From assembly GCF_012273655.1 (NCBI RefSeq), contig NZ_JAAWWP010000003.1, forward strand, positions 372,001 to 436,000: 64,000 bases of DNA, in the 5' to 3' direction. Made by a program: the position numbers and the translations under genes. This DNA is from Streptomyces physcomitrii (GTDB lineage: Bacteria > Actinomycetota > Actinomycetes > Streptomycetales > Streptomycetaceae). Below, in pieces: positions 50,376-60,278 of the stretch. The stretch's first letter is position 1; every line of letters starts with the position of its first letter. The notes below the pieces were generated by a model. The model was not told the origin of the DNA and did no database searches. It saw only the letters and a program-made list of their open reading frames with translations.

Positions 50376-52670
50376 TCAGCCGTTCTTGATGCGGTTGGTC
50401 AGCTCGGTGACCTGGTTGTAGATGGAGCGGCGCTCCGCCATCAGCGCCCGGATCTTGCGGTCCGCGTGCATCACGGTGGTGTGGTCGCGCCCGCCGAACT
50501 GCGCGCCGATCTTCGGCAGCGAGAGGTCGGTCAGCTCCCGGCACAGATACATCGCGATCTGCCGGGCGGTCACCAGGACCCGGCTGCGCGAGGAGCCGCA
50601 CAGGTCGTCCACGGTCAGGCCGAAGTAGTCGGCGGTCGCCGCCATGATCGCGGTGGCCGTGATCTCGGGGGCGGCGTCCTCACCGCCGGGGATCAGGTCC
50701 TTGAGGACGATCTCGGTCAGGCCGAGGTCCACCGGCTGCCGGTTGAGCGAGGCGAAGGCGGTCACCCGGATCAGGGCGCCCTCCAGCTCGCGGATATTGC
50801 GCGAGATCCGGGAGGCGATGAACTCCAGGACCTCCGGCGGGGCGTTGAGCTGCTCCTGCACCGCCTTCTTGCGCAGGATCGCGATCCGCGTCTCCAGCTC
50901 GGGCGGCTGCACATCGGTGATCAGCCCCCACTCGAAGCGGTTGCGCAACCGGTCCTCCAGGGTGACCAGTTGCTTGGGCGGCCGGTCCGAGGAGAGCACG
51001 ATCTGCTTGTTCGCGTTGTGCAGCGTGTTGAAGGTGTGGAAGAACTCCTCCTGCGTCGACTCCTTGTCCGCGAGGAACTGGATGTCGTCGACGAGCAGGA
51101 TGTCCATCTCCCGGTACCGCTTGCGGAAGCTGTCGCCCTTGCCGTCCCGGATCGAGTTGATGAACTCGTTGGTGAACTCCTCCGAGCTGACGTACCGCAC
51201 CCGCGTCCCCGGATAGAGACTGCGCGCGTAGTGCCCGATCGCGTGCAGCAGGTGGGTCTTGCCGAGCCCCGACTCCCCGTAGATGAACAGCGGGTTGTAC
51301 GCCTTCGCCGGTGCCTCGGCGACCGCGACCGCGGCCGCGTGGGCGAAGCGGTTCGAGGCCCCGATGACGAAGGTGTCGAAGAGGTACTTGGGGTTCAGCC
51401 GCGCGGTCGGCTCCCCGGGGCCGGTCGCCGGGGCGGGCTTCGCCGCCAGCGGCCCGGGCGCACCACTGGAGGCGGGCAGCGAGGAGCCCACCGGCCCGCC
51501 CGCGTGCACATGCCCCCGCGAGGAGGGCGGCCCCCCGCGCGGACCGGGCCCGCCGGCCGGCGGCTGCCCGCCCGGGTCCGGGGCGGAAGGGGGACGCCGG
51601 TCCGGACCCGGGCGCTCGTACTCCCCGCGGGACTTCTCGTAGGCGCCGAGTTCGCCGCGGTCCCCGCGCTCGGCAGGGGCCCGCTCGCCGCGGTCCCCGC
51701 GCTCGAAGTCCATCCGCTGCTCGTACGGCAGCCGCTCGGCCTCGTACCCCGGGCGCTCGCCGCGCTCGCGCTCCCGCTCGTAGGGCGGCCGCTCGCTCTC
51801 GTAGCCGCCGCGCTCGGCCCCCCGGCGGTCGGCCGCGGGACGCTCCTGCTCGTATCCGGCGCGCTCGCTCTCGTACCCGGGCCGCTCGCCGTCGTAGGAG
51901 CGCTCGCCCTCGTAGGAGGGGCGCTCCTTGTCATAGGGGCGGTCCTTCTCGTACGGGCGCTCCTGCTCGTAGGAGGAACGGTCCGCTTCGTAGCCGCCGC
52001 GGTCCTGCTCGTAGGACGGGCGCTCGGCGTCGTAGCCGCGGTAGTCGTGGCCCGGCTGCTGGGCGGCGGGGCCGGTGTAGGACTCGCGCTCGGGGAAGCC
52101 GAGGCGCTGCTGCTGCCAGCCGTAGTCGTCCTGGCCGGTGCGCGGCCAGGCGCCCGGCTCGGGGCGCTGGTACTCGGAGGGGTACGCGGGGCGGGCGGTC
52201 GGCAGCGAGTCCGGGCGGGCCTCGCCGCGGGCGGCGGGCACCGAGTCGCCGCGGCCGTGCCCGGGGTGCTCCTCGCCCGGCCTGCGGGCGTACCCCTCGT
52301 ACGTCTCACGGCCGGGGGCGGCGGAGGGCAGCTCCGGCTCCTCGTACCGCTGCTGCTGGCCGGGCAGTTGGGGGGCGGGCGCCTCGCCGGCGTTCTCGTC
52401 GACGGTGATGGCGATGCGGATGCGGCGGCCGTACTCCCTGCTGAGGGAGGAGGCGACGACGGGCGCGAGGCGGCCTTCGAGCACGCCCTTGGCGAATTCG
52501 TTCGGCACGGCGAGCAGCGCGGTGTCGGCGACCAGGCCGAGCGGCTGGCAGCGCCTGATCCACCGCTCGTCCTTCGCCTCGATCCCGTGGCCGCCCCCGT
52601 CGCCGATCCCGAGGAGCTGGTCGAGCACCCGTGGCCACACTGCGGCAAGATCGGCAGTTACGTCAGCCAC
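50376..52670 (-). CDS. dnaA: chromosomal replication initiator DnaA with expanded domain II
   Basis: 764 residues, longer than E. coli DnaA (467) and typical Streptomyces DnaA (about 620-660). Domain I occupies about 1-95. Domain II spans about 96-420 and is disordered, with a stretch (208-316) of repeated [13 protein letters not shown]-like units. The AAA+ domain starts at [14 protein letters not shown] with Walker A GESGLGKT (465-472). The DNA-binding domain IV has [11 protein letters not shown]. The protein ends NRIKNG. The GTG at 52670 ([12 protein letters not shown]) is the conserved start. Confidence 0.96.
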   Translation of the reverse strand: MADVTADLAAVWPRVLDQLLGIGDGGGHGIEAKDERWIRRCQPLGLVADTALLAVPNEFAKGVLEGRLAPVVASSLSREYGRRIRIAITVDENAGEAPAPQLPGQQQRYEEPELPSAAPGRETYEGYARRPGEEHPGHGRGDSVPAARGEARPDSLPTARPAYPSEYQRPEPGAWPRTGQDDYGWQQQRLGFPERESYTGPAAQQPGHDYRGYDAERPSYEQDRGGYEADRSSYEQERPYEKDRPYDKERPSYEGERSYDGERPGYESERAGYEQERPAADRRGAERGGYESERPPYERERERGERPGYEAERLPYEQRMDFERGDRGERAPAERGDRGELGAYEKSRGEYERPGPDRRPPSAPDPGGQPPAGGPGPRGGPPSSRGHVHAGGPVGSSLPASSGAPGPLAAKPAPATGPGEPTARLNPKYLFDTFVIGASNRFAHAAAVAVAEAPAKAYNPLFIYGESGLGKTHLLHAIGHYARSLYPGTRVRYVSSEEFTNEFINSIRDGKGDSFRKRYREMDILLVDDIQFLADKESTQEEFFHTFNTLHNANKQIVLSSDRPPKQLVTLEDRLRNRFEWGLITDVQPPELETRIAILRKKAVQEQLNAPPEVLEFIASRISRNIRELEGALIRVTAFASLNRQPVDLGLTEIVLKDLIPGGEDAAPEITATAIMAATADYFGLTVDDLCGSSRSRVLVTARQIAMYLCRELTDLSLPKIGAQFGGRDHTTVMHADRKIRALMAERRSIYNQVTELTNRIKNG

Positions 52671-53138
52671 AGGGCACGCTCTCTCGCTGGTCCCACGAAG
52701 GTGTGGTTCGGGGACGGTCGGTGAATGATCGCCGGACGGACCCCCCTGAGACACGGGGCGCCCGCGCGGTGGCGGGCGAAGGGAACGAATCGGAGTCCGG
52801 CCACGGTAGTCAGGGCAACGGGTACGGTTCAAGTTGTTGTCCACAGCCTGTGCACAGTGTCCCCCGGGCGCCCGTCTTTCCCGGACTTTCGCCGGTCTTT
52901 CCCGGTCGTCCAGGAGCTGGTTTGACCCGGCGGCGCGGCCCCGCGTACCGTAACCAGGTCGAGTTGTCGATGGCTGCTGCCGCCTGCCTCCGATGGGCAA
53001 AAGGTCAAGGATCCCAGGTCACGCCGGGGATTCTCGGCCGGGAAGCGGTGCACTCGGGCGTAAGCGAGCTACTCGTGGGCGCACGGTGACAGCCAGTCGA
53101 TCTCCCGCCATCCTTCGAATCATTACTGGAGCCCCCGA
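52671..53138. other. divergent promoter region dnaA / rpmH
   Basis: 468 bp between divergent starts. No ORF is convincing. It contains the perfect DnaA box listed separately and should hold both the dnaA and the rpmH promoters. Confidence 0.6.
52837..52857. promoter_or_regulatory. DnaA boxes in the dnaA promoter region
   Basis: A perfect TTGTCCACA at 52837-52845 with a weaker CTGTGCACA-like box just after it (about 52848-52856), some 170 bp upstream of dnaA. Autoregulation of dnaA by DnaA is known in Streptomyces, and this fits. Confidence 0.65.
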
Positions 53139-53276
53139 GTGAGCAAGCGCACCTTCCAGCCGAACAACCGTCGTCGCGCGAAGACCCACGGCTTCCGGCT
53201 GCGGATGCGCACCCGTGCCGGCCGCGCGATTCTCGCGTCCCGCCGTAGCAAGGGTCGCGCCCGTCTGTCCGCCTGA
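53139..53276 (+). CDS. rpmH: 50S ribosomal protein L34
   Basis: 45 residues, starting [20 protein letters not shown] and ending GRARLSA, the invariant L34 sequence. The GTG at 53139 has TGGAG about 8 nt upstream. It is the first gene of the rightward rpmH-rnpA-yidD-yidC-jag-rsmG unit. Confidence 0.98.
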   Translation: MSKRTFQPNNRRRAKTHGFRLRMRTRAGRAILASRRSKGRARLSA

Positions 53277-53297
53277 TCATCCACAGGTCATGACGTC

Positions 53298-53678
53298 GTG
53301 CTGCCTACCGAGCATCGGCTGAGGCGGCGCGAGGACTTCGCGACCGCGGTACGCCGAGGACGCAGGGCCGGCCGGACACTTCTCGTCGTCCATGTCGCCC
53401 GTGAACGCAGTGGTGCCACGGACCCGCACGCACCGGGGGAGGATGCCTCTCCCACGCGTGCGGGTTTCGTCGTCAGCAAGGCGGTGGGCGGTGCCGTGGT
53501 CCGCACCAAGGTGAAGCGCAGGCTTCGCCATCTGATGCGCGACCGCCTCGGTCTGCTGCCCCCCGGTAGCCTGGTAGTCGTCAGAGCGCTGCCCGGTGCG
53601 GGGGACGCCGCATACGGCCAGCTGGCCCGAGACCTGGACGCCGCGATCACGAGGCTGCTGGGAGGGGGCGCGCGATGA
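53298..53678 (+). CDS. rnpA: ribonuclease P protein component
   Basis: 126 residues starting [23 protein letters not shown]. The RNP motif region is [25 protein letters not shown]. It assists the RNase P RNA in maturing tRNA 5' ends. The GTG at 53298 lies 21 bp after rpmH. Its stop overlaps the yidD start (ATGA). Confidence 0.97.
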   Translation: MLPTEHRLRRREDFATAVRRGRRAGRTLLVVHVARERSGATDPHAPGEDASPTRAGFVVSKAVGGAVVRTKVKRRLRHLMRDRLGLLPPGSLVVVRALPGAGDAAYGQLARDLDAAITRLLGGGAR

Positions 53679-54031
53679 AGTACCCACTGCTGGCGCTGAT
53701 CAAGATCTACCAGTGGACCATCAGCCCGCTGCTCGGGCCGGTCTGCAAGTACTACCCCTCGTGTTCCCACTACGGCTTCCAGGCCATCGACCGGCATGGC
53801 GCGGTCAAGGGAACGGCACTGACCGCCTGGCGCATCCTGCGGTGCAATCCGTGGTCCGCCGGTGGTGTCGATCATGTACCGCCGCGCAAGCGACCGCGCT
53901 GGCACGAGATGCTGCGCACTGCCTGGCGCGAACGCAAGGGCGGGCCTCCCGCCGCCGGTGCGCCGTCCGGGTGCCACCACGAGCCCCCGGGTCACGCCGC
54001 CGAGACCCCGTCCCATGCTCAAGGAGCCTGA
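53675..54031 (+). CDS. yidD: membrane protein insertion efficiency factor YidD
   Basis: 118 residues. The core is [23 protein letters not shown] with the conserved Cys pair, then [15 protein letters not shown]. It is a peripheral membrane protein that supports YidC-dependent insertion. The C-terminal about 40 residues are a variable Arg/Pro-rich tail. It overlaps rnpA by 4 bp and ends 3 bp before yidC. Confidence 0.95.
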   Translation: MKYPLLALIKIYQWTISPLLGPVCKYYPSCSHYGFQAIDRHGAVKGTALTAWRILRCNPWSAGGVDHVPPRKRPRWHEMLRTAWRERKGGPPAAGAPSGCHHEPPGHAAETPSHAQGA

Positions 54032-54034
54032 TTA

Positions 54035-55324
54035 GTGGACACGATTGCCAGTCTCTTCAGCTTCATCACCACACCGGTGTCCTGGGTCATCGTCCAGTTC
54101 CACAAGGTGTTCGGTGCGATCTTCGGTGAAGACACGGGCTGGGCCTGGGGCCTGTCCATCGTGTCCCTGGTGGTCCTGATCCGTATCTGCCTGATCCCGC
54201 TCTTCGTGAAGCAGATCAAGGCGACGCGGGCGATGCAGACGCTGCAGCCCGAGATGAAGAAGATCCAGGAGCGCTACAAGAACGACAAGCAGCGTCAGTC
54301 CGAAGAGATGATGAAGCTGTACAAGGAGACGGGCACCAACCCGCTCTCCTCGTGCCTTCCCATCCTGGCGCAGTCGCCGTTCTTCTTCGCCCTGTACCAC
54401 GTGCTCAGCGCCATCGCCTCGGGTGACACCATCGGCGTCATCGACCGGCCGCTGCTCGACAGCGCTCGGAACGCGCACATCTTCGGCGCCCCGCTCGCCG
54501 CGAAGTTCATGGACAGCGGGGACAAGGTCGCCGCGCTCGACGCCTCCCTGACCGATGTCCGCCTCGTCACCGCGATCATGATCGTGATGATGTCGCTGTC
54601 GCAGTTCTACACGCAGCGCCAGCTGATGACGAAGAACGTCGACACCACCGTGAAGACGCCGTTCATGCAGCAGCAGAAGATGCTGATGTACGTCTTCCCC
54701 GTCATCTTCGCCGTCTTCGGCATCAACTTCCCCGTCGGCGTCCTCGTCTACTGGCTGACCACCAACGTGTGGACCATGGGCCAGCAGATGTACGTGATCC
54801 GCCAGAACCCCACCCCCGGCAGCAAGGCCCAGGCCTCCTACCTGGAGCGCCTGCTCAAGCACGTCACGCACGCCGAGAAGGTCCGCAGCCGCCGCGACCG
54901 CAACGCCATCAAGGCCATCGTCGCCAAGGGCCGCGACCGCAACGAGTTCGAGCGCAAGTTCATCAACGGGCTCAGCAAGGCCGGCCTCGCCGCCCAGACC
55001 GACGGCTCGGTCGACAAGAGCGAGTCGGGTGCCGTCGCCACCGAGACCGAGGACGGCGTCCAGGCCGGAGCGCCCAAGCGCCAGCAGCCCAAGCGCCAGT
55101 CCAAGGCCCAGCGGCAGTCCACCACCGGGGCGCCCAAGAGCGCCGCGGAGAAGACCTCCCTGTCCAAGGACGAGGCCGACGAGCCGGAGGACACCCCACC
55201 GGCCAAGGGATCCTCGGCACAGTCCCCGTCCGGGGGCGGCAAGTCCGCCTCCGGTAACGCCCGCCAAGCCAAGTCCGGACAGCGCAAGGGCCCGCAGCGT
55301 CCCAAGCACCCGTCCAAGAAGTAA
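54035..55324 (+). CDS. yidC: membrane protein insertase YidC
   Basis: 429 residues. The short actinobacterial form lacks the large periplasmic domain. Helix 1 is at about 30-55, the cytoplasmic hairpin is [18 protein letters not shown], the hydrophobic core includes [20 protein letters not shown], and later helices lie around 185-245. The long C-terminal tail (about 300-429) is Lys/Gln/Ser-rich and disordered. The GTG at 54035 directly follows yidD. Confidence 0.96.
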   Translation: MDTIASLFSFITTPVSWVIVQFHKVFGAIFGEDTGWAWGLSIVSLVVLIRICLIPLFVKQIKATRAMQTLQPEMKKIQERYKNDKQRQSEEMMKLYKETGTNPLSSCLPILAQSPFFFALYHVLSAIASGDTIGVIDRPLLDSARNAHIFGAPLAAKFMDSGDKVAALDASLTDVRLVTAIMIVMMSLSQFYTQRQLMTKNVDTTVKTPFMQQQKMLMYVFPVIFAVFGINFPVGVLVYWLTTNVWTMGQQMYVIRQNPTPGSKAQASYLERLLKHVTHAEKVRSRRDRNAIKAIVAKGRDRNEFERKFINGLSKAGLAAQTDGSVDKSESGAVATETEDGVQAGAPKRQQPKRQSKAQRQSTTGAPKSAAEKTSLSKDEADEPEDTPPAKGSSAQSPSGGGKSASGNARQAKSGQRKGPQRPKHPSKK

Positions 55325-55338
55325 GAAGGAGTCCATCC

Positions 55339-55848
55339 GTGACGGAAGGCACCATCTCCCCCGAAGCCGAGGGCGACACCCTGACCCGCCTCGAGCAGGA
55401 AGGTGAGATCGCGGCGGACTACCTGGAGGGTCTGCTGGACATCGCCGACCTCGACGGTGACATCGACATGGACGTGGAGGCCGACCGGGCCGCCGTGTCG
55501 ATCATCAGCGACGCGAGTGGCCGGGATCTGCAGAAGCTCGTCGGACGGGACGGGGAGGTCCTCGAAGCCCTCCAGGAGCTGACCCGTCTCGCCGTGCACC
55601 GGGAGACCGGTGACCGCAGCCGCCTCATGCTCGACATCGCCGGGTTCCGCGCCAAGAAGCGCACCGAGCTCTCCGACCTCGGTGCCAAGGCCGCCGCCGA
55701 TGTGAAGAGCTCGGGCGAGCCGGTGAAGCTGCAGCCGATGACCCCCTTCGAGCGCAAGGTCGTGCACGACGCGGTCAAGGCGGCGGGCCTGCGCAGCGAG
55801 TCCGAGGGCGAGGAGCCCCAGCGCTTCGTCGTCGTTCTGCCTGCCTGA
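55339..55848 (+). CDS. jag: Jag/KhpB-type RNA-binding protein (KH-R3H)
   Basis: 169 residues. An acidic N-terminus (MTEGTISPEAEGDTLTRLEQEGE) precedes a KH-like part (ADRAAVSIISDASGRDLQKLVGRDGEVLEALQ). A C-terminal R3H domain follows (RLMLDIAGFRAKKR... ERKVVHDAV). KhpB proteins bind RNA and affect cell elongation and division in Gram-positives. The GTG at 55339 has AAGAAGGAG upstream and is 14 bp after yidC. Confidence 0.95.
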   Translation: MTEGTISPEAEGDTLTRLEQEGEIAADYLEGLLDIADLDGDIDMDVEADRAAVSIISDASGRDLQKLVGRDGEVLEALQELTRLAVHRETGDRSRLMLDIAGFRAKKRTELSDLGAKAAADVKSSGEPVKLQPMTPFERKVVHDAVKAAGLRSESEGEEPQRFVVVLPA

Positions 55849-55867
55849 GCGGCACCTCACGTTTTTC

Positions 55868-55897
55868 CGGCCCCGTCTGTGTGTGCAGACGGGGCCG
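55868..55897 (+). terminator. terminator after jag
   Basis: Perfect 12-bp stem CGGCCCCGTCTG with its complement and a 6-nt loop, followed by CTCTTTGT. It lies 20 bp after the jag stop, so rsmG may have partly independent expression. Confidence 0.75.
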
Positions 55898-55960
55898 CTC
55901 TTTGTCAGCCTGAGAGCCAGTACGCCCAGCGTGGGTGGCTCGGTATGGAAGGACGGTCCC

Positions 55961-56677
55961 GTGACGGAGGAAGCGGAGCTCCCCCCGGCGCCGGAGCAGG
56001 CCCGGAAGATCTTCGGTGAGCGCTACCAGGACGCGGTCCGGTACGCCGAGCTGCTCGCCGAGACCGGCGTGCAGCGCGGGCTGATCGGTCCGCGTGAGGT
56101 GCCCAGACTCTGGGAGCGGCACCTGATGAACTGCGCCGTGCTCTCCGAGGTCGTCCCCGAGGGCGTGACCGTCTGTGATGTGGGCTCCGGCGCCGGGCTG
56201 CCCGGGATCCCGCTCGCCCTTGTCCGGCCCGACCTCAAGATCACCCTCCTTGAGCCCTTGCTCCGCCGGACCAACTTCCTCTCCGAGGTGGTCGAACTCC
56301 TGGGCCTCGATCATGTGACCGTGGTGCGCGGGCGCGCCGAGGAGGTACTCGGCCAGCTCACCCCCGTCCATGTGGTCACCGCCCGCGCGGTCGCCCCGCT
56401 GGACCGCCTCGCGGCCTGGGGAGTGCCCTTGCTGCGCCCCTACGGGGAGATGCTCGCCCTCAAGGGGGACGCGGCGCATGAGGAGGTCAAGGCTGCCGGG
56501 GCGGCGCTCAGCAAGCTGGGGGCCCAAGACGTCTCGATCGTCCAGGTCGGCGAGGGTCTGGTCGATCCGCTGTCCACGGTCGTACGTGTCCAGGTCGGCG
56601 AGAGCCCCGGTGGCGTGCGCTTCGCGGCGAAGCGCGCCAAGGCCGCCCGAACGGAACGTACCCGTCGGCGCCGCTGA
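55961..56677 (+). CDS. rsmG: 16S rRNA (guanine-527-N7) methyltransferase RsmG
   Basis: 238 residues. The SAM-binding motif is VCDVGSGAGLPGIPLAL, preceded by RLWERHLMNCAVLSE. It methylates G527 of 16S rRNA; loss gives low-level streptomycin resistance in Streptomyces. The GTG at 55961 has GGAAGGAC upstream, and the frame before it is unconserved. It ends about 350 bp before the chosen parA start. Confidence 0.96.
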   Translation: MTEEAELPPAPEQARKIFGERYQDAVRYAELLAETGVQRGLIGPREVPRLWERHLMNCAVLSEVVPEGVTVCDVGSGAGLPGIPLALVRPDLKITLLEPLLRRTNFLSEVVELLGLDHVTVVRGRAEEVLGQLTPVHVVTARAVAPLDRLAAWGVPLLRPYGEMLALKGDAAHEEVKAAGAALSKLGAQDVSIVQVGEGLVDPLSTVVRVQVGESPGGVRFAAKRAKAARTERTRRRR

Positions 56678-56805
56678 GGGGACAGGGGGTCGCGGCTGAA
56701 CTGAGCCGAGGCCGCCCGTACATGAGACATACGCATGGGCCGACAACTCGGCCGTCTCGCCGAGTTGACCGTCCCCGCCGGGTACACCGGAGCCCCTTGA
56801 CCGGA

Positions 56806-56810
56806 GTGTC
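56806..56810. promoter_or_regulatory. possible WhiA-type GACAC motif upstream of parAB
   Basis: GTGTC (complement GACAC) lies about 220 bp before the chosen parA start. parAB is developmentally controlled by WhiA and WhiB in Streptomyces, but a five-base motif alone is weak evidence. Confidence 0.25.
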
Positions 56811-56843
56811 GGTAATGTCCGCGCCGGGTGCGAGCGACATCGT

Positions 56844-56857
56844 GTTTCACGTGAAAC
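56844..56857. promoter_or_regulatory. parS: parS site
   Basis: Perfect 14-bp palindrome GTTTCACGTGAAAC between rsmG and parA, about 6.8 kb right of oriC. It is the binding and CTP-loading site for ParB. Confidence 0.93.
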
Positions 56858-57024
56858 GTCGTTCGCTCTTGCATGGCATCATCAATCGCGGCCGCACAGC
56901 GGCAGCACCCCGTGACCGTCGGTCCCAGAGTGCCCTCGGGTCCCCCAGAAGGGGGGCGGAGTTTTCCACAGAGCCGGATTTCTCCACAGAAGACCCGGGC
57001 TCGCTGGTTCCTGACCCCGAAGGC

Positions 57025-58101
57025 ATGGGAGGCTCTGTTCATTGCGAGCCTGTAGTCGAGGAGAGTGAATCCTTGCGGTCCGACGCCAACATCGCGGGAC
57101 CGATGACCGATCCGGTCCCCGGTCCCCGCACCGAGACGGCGGGGGAGGATGTTTCACGTGAAACACCGGCCCCGATGGATAACACCCCGATCGGTCGTGC
57201 TGCCCAACTCGCTGTCGAGGCGCTGGGTCGTGCGGGCGAGGGGCTGCCACGGCCGGAGGAGACTCGGGTCATGGTGGTCGCCAACCAGAAGGGCGGGGTG
57301 GGGAAGACGACCACCACCGTCAATCTGGCGGCCTCCCTTGCTCTCCACGGCGGCCGGGTACTGGTGATCGACCTCGACCCGCAGGGGAACGCCTCTACGG
57401 CGCTGGGGATCGACCACCACGCCGAGGTGCCCTCCATCTACGACGTCCTGGTGGAGAGCAAGCCGCTCTCCGAGGTCGTACAGCCGGTCCCGGATGTCGA
57501 AGGGCTCTTCTGTGCCCCGGCCACCATCGATCTCGCCGGTGCGGAGATCGAGTTGGTGTCCCTGGTGGCGCGGGAGAGCAGGCTCCAGAAGGCGATCGAC
57601 GCCTATGAGCAGCCGCTGGACTACGTCCTCATCGACTGCCCGCCCTCCCTCGGTCTGCTGACCGTCAACGCGCTGGTGGCCGGTGCGGAGGTCCTCATCC
57701 CCATCCAGTGCGAGTACTACGCGCTGGAGGGGCTGGGCCAGCTGCTCCGCAATGTCGAGTTGGTACGGGGTCACCTCAACCCGAGCCTGCATGTCTCGAC
57801 GATTCTGCTCACCATGTACGACGGGCGGACCCGACTCGCCTCGCAGGTCGCCGACGAGGTACGCAATCACTTCGGCGAGGAGGTGCTGCGGACCAGCATC
57901 CCGCGTTCGGTCCGCATCTCCGAGGCGCCGAGCTACGGGCAGACCGTGCTGACGTACGACCCCGGCTCCAGCGGTGCGCTCTCCTATCTTGAGGCGGCGC
58001 GTGAACTGGCCCTGCGCGGGGTGGGCATCCGGTACGACGAGCACCAGGGCTATGTGAGCCCGCAGAACGACCAGCAGAGCACGGCGGAGGGGATCCAGTG
58101 A
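57025..58101 (+). CDS. parA: chromosome partitioning ATPase ParA
   Basis: 358 residues from the ATG at 57025 (MGGSVHCEP). The deviant Walker [11 protein letters not shown] is at about 88-97, Walker B is [14 protein letters not shown], and the dimer motif region is [17 protein letters not shown]. ParA anchors ParB-parS complexes at the hyphal tip and aligns chromosomes in sporulating hyphae. The start is uncertain: ATGs at 57103 and 57175 are alternatives. The N-terminal residues before the ATPase are disordered, and a parS palindrome is embedded in them (codons for DVSRET). Its stop overlaps parB. Confidence 0.93.
   Translation: MGGSVHCEPVVEESESLRSDANIAGPMTDPVPGPRTETAGEDVSRETPAPMDNTPIGRAAQLAVEALGRAGEGLPRPEETRVMVVANQKGGVGKTTTTVNLAASLALHGGRVLVIDLDPQGNASTALGIDHHAEVPSIYDVLVESKPLSEVVQPVPDVEGLFCAPATIDLAGAEIELVSLVARESRLQKAIDAYEQPLDYVLIDCPPSLGLLTVNALVAGAEVLIPIQCEYYALEGLGQLLRNVELVRGHLNPSLHVSTILLTMYDGRTRLASQVADEVRNHFGEEVLRTSIPRSVRISEAPSYGQTVLTYDPGSSGALSYLEAARELALRGVGIRYDEHQGYVSPQNDQQSTAEGIQ
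57151..57164. promoter_or_regulatory. parS: parS site within the 5' part of parA
   Basis: Perfect GTTTCACGTGAAAC, 307 bp from the previous site. It is in the parA frame if translation starts at 57025, or just upstream of the start if the ATG at 57175 is used. Confidence 0.93.
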
Positions 58102-59222
58102 GCGAGCGTAGGAGGGGACTGGGGCGGGGTCTGGGCGCACTGATCCCCGCGGCCCCGACACCACCGGAGAAGCCCGCCTCGGCGGCGGGGGAGGACGGCA
58201 GCACGCCCGCTCCCACCACGGTTCCGGTACTGACCGCGGAGCGAGGAGTCGCCGCGGCGAAGGTGGCCTCACTCCCCCAGGGAACGGTCTCACCCGAGAA
58301 CGAGGAACCGGCGGTCCCAGCGGACGCAGAGGAGTGGAAGAGCCCCGCGGGCGCGCACTTCGCCGAGATCCCGATCGACGCCATCACCCCGAACCCGCGG
58401 CAGCCCCGTGAGGTCTTCGACGAGGACGCCCTCGCCGAGCTCGTCACCTCCATCAAGGAGGTCGGTCTCCTCCAGCCGGTCGTCGTACGGCAGTTGGGCA
58501 CCGGTCGCTACGAGCTCATCATGGGTGAGCGTCGCTGGCGTGCCTGCCGCGAGGCCGGGCTGGAGAACATCCCGGCCATCGTCCGCGCCACGGACGACGA
58601 GAAGCTGCTCCTGGACGCCCTGCTGGAGAACCTCCACCGGGCCCAGCTGAACCCGCTGGAAGAGGCGGCCGCCTACGACCAGTTGCTCAAGGACTTCAAC
58701 TGCACCCATGACCAGCTCGCCGACCGCATCGGCCGCTCCCGTCCGCAGGTCTCCAACACTCTCCGTCTGCTGAAGCTGTCACCGGCGGTGCAGCGGCGGG
58801 TGGCCGCGGGTGTCCTCTCCGCGGGGCATGCTCGTGCCCTGCTCTCCGTGGAGGATTCGGAGGAGCAGGACAGGCTGGCGCACCGCATTGTCGCCGAGGG
58901 GCTCTCGGTCCGTGCGGTCGAGGAGATCGTGACGCTGATGGGCTCCCGCCCGCAGAGCGCACCCCGGGCCAAGGGCCCGCGGGCCGGCGCCCGGGTCTCC
59001 CCGGCGCTGACGCATCTGGCCTCCCGGCTCTCGGACCGCTTCGAGACCCGGGTGAAGGTGGACCTCGGGCAGAAGAAGGGCAAGATCGTCGTCGAGTTCG
59101 CCTCGATAGACGATCTGGAGCGCATCCTCGGCACCCTCGCCCCCGGCGAGGGCCCGGTGATGCAAGCCTCGCCCGCCGAGGAGGACGACCCGGAGGGCGC
59201 GGAGGGCGAGGACGAGAGCTGA
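58098..59222 (+). CDS. parB: chromosome partitioning protein ParB
   Basis: 374 residues. An N-terminal ParA-interacting peptide ([13 protein letters not shown]) and a disordered linker precede the ParB/Srx CTPase domain ([27 protein letters not shown]). The central HTH is [20 protein letters not shown], and the C-terminal dimer domain is [17 protein letters not shown]. It loads at parS and spreads as a CTP clamp. The GTG overlaps the parA stop (GTGA). A strong terminator follows. Confidence 0.97.
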   Translation: MSERRRGLGRGLGALIPAAPTPPEKPASAAGEDGSTPAPTTVPVLTAERGVAAAKVASLPQGTVSPENEEPAVPADAEEWKSPAGAHFAEIPIDAITPNPRQPREVFDEDALAELVTSIKEVGLLQPVVVRQLGTGRYELIMGERRWRACREAGLENIPAIVRATDDEKLLLDALLENLHRAQLNPLEEAAAYDQLLKDFNCTHDQLADRIGRSRPQVSNTLRLLKLSPAVQRRVAAGVLSAGHARALLSVEDSEEQDRLAHRIVAEGLSVRAVEEIVTLMGSRPQSAPRAKGPRAGARVSPALTHLASRLSDRFETRVKVDLGQKKGKIVVEFASIDDLERILGTLAPGEGPVMQASPAEEDDPEGAEGEDES

Positions 59223-59261
59223 GTCCGCCTCGCGGACGAGCACCCCGCAACAGGGGTGCGC

Positions 59262-59304
59262 AGAGCGGGCCGTGTCCGGTGTGTGCCGGAAAACGGCCCG
59301 CTCT
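59262..59304 (+). terminator. terminator after parAB
   Basis: 12-bp stem AGAGCGGGCCGT (59262-59273) with its complement (59293-59304), an inner small hairpin CCGG-TGTGTG-CCGG in the loop, then TTTGC. It starts 40 bp after the parB stop. Confidence 0.75.
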
Positions 59305-59400
59305 TTGCTTTACGGCAGTTTCGAGGCAATCGCTTCCTCGCTACGATGCGGAGAAGTACGGCGCATCCGACTGTCGGTACCGCAGAGGGAGGCGGCTCCA

Positions 59401-59657
59401 TGCCCATGGCGAGCCGCACGGGACTGGTCGCAGCGGCCCTCGGCCTGGGCGCGGTCGGCGGATTTCTCGGGAGTCTGCTCAGGGAGCAGAGCGCGCTGAG
59501 CGCCGCCCGGGAGTGTGTCGGCGAGGAAAGTGAGGAAGTGCCTCCATGGGGCGTCGACTCGTGCCGCTCACGCTGGACAATCTCTCGGATCTCCCCAGCC
59601 GCTGCCGTGCGTGCGTTTACTGGGAGCTCGATCCCGTCAGCGGGCAGGACGCGGTAA
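59401..59657 (+). CDS. possible small membrane protein overlapping the acetyltransferase gene
   Basis: 85 codons from the ATG at 59401, with GAGGGAGGCGG upstream. Residues 6-25 form a hydrophobic Gly/Ala/Leu helix (TGLVAAALGLGAVGGFLGSL). The C-terminal third lies over the start of the acetyltransferase gene in another frame and looks like shadow sequence. A genuine short protein with an unusual overlap or a chance ORF are both possible. Confidence 0.4.
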
Positions 59658-60163
59658 AGGCGGGTACCCCGCACCTCGAAAAGGAGGCCTGGATCTCCGC
59701 GGTCCTCCTCGACTGGGGATCCTGCGGTCGCGTGGTCTACGTCGATGAGCAACCGGTGGGCTTTGTGCTCTACGCTCCCCCCGCCTATGTCCCCCGCGCC
59801 ATGGCCTTTCCCACCAGCCCGGTCTCCCCGGACGCCGTGCAGCTGATGACCTCCTGGATCGCTCCGGGCTTCCAGGGGCAGGGACTGGGCCGGGTGATCG
59901 TGCAGACGGTGGCCAAGGATCTGCTGCGCCGAGGCTTCAAGGCCATCGAGGCCTTCGGGGACGCCCGTTGGGAGGGCCCCGCCTGTCTGCTGCCCGCCGA
60001 CCATCTCCTCTCCGTCGGCTTCAAGACGGTACGGCCGCACCCCTCGTACCCGCGTCTTCGCCTGGAGCTGCGTTCCACGCTCTCCTGGAAGGAGGACGTG
60101 GAGATGGCGATCGACCGCCTCCTCGGCGCCGTCCAGAAGGAGCCCGCGCTCCGTCCGCTGTGA
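59546..60163 (+). CDS. GNAT family N-acetyltransferase
   Basis: 205 residues. The N-terminal part is MGRRLVPLTLDNLSDLPSRCRACVYWE, with a C-x-x-C pair. The acetyl-CoA loop lies in PGFQGQGLGRVIVQ, typical of GNAT enzymes. The substrate is unknown; it is conserved between parB and trxA in Streptomyces. The ATG at 59546 has GAGGAAG upstream. It is convergent with trxA. Confidence 0.88.
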   Translation: MGRRLVPLTLDNLSDLPSRCRACVYWELDPVSGQDAVKAGTPHLEKEAWISAVLLDWGSCGRVVYVDEQPVGFVLYAPPAYVPRAMAFPTSPVSPDAVQLMTSWIAPGFQGQGLGRVIVQTVAKDLLRRGFKAIEAFGDARWEGPACLLPADHLLSVGFKTVRPHPSYPRLRLELRSTLSWKEDVEMAIDRLLGAVQKEPALRPL

Positions 60164-60210
60164 GGTCGTCCGCTGTCAGGCCAGGACCGGCCCGCGCCTC
60201 GGAATGCAGA

Positions 60211-60238
60211 ACGGGCCGGTCCCGAAGGACCGGCCCGT
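60211..60238. terminator. bidirectional terminator between acetyltransferase gene and trxA
   Basis: Perfect 12-bp stem ACGGGCCGGTCC with its complement and a CGAA tetraloop, in the 115-bp gap between convergent genes. Confidence 0.8.
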
Positions 60239-60243
60239 CGCAT

Positions 60244-60257
60244 GTTTCACGTGAAAC
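60244..60257. promoter_or_regulatory. parS: parS site
   Basis: Perfect GTTTCACGTGAAAC in the non-coding gap just after the terminator, about 10 kb right of oriC. Confidence 0.94.
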
Positions 60258-60278
60258 AGTGCCGCGTACTGCTCGACC

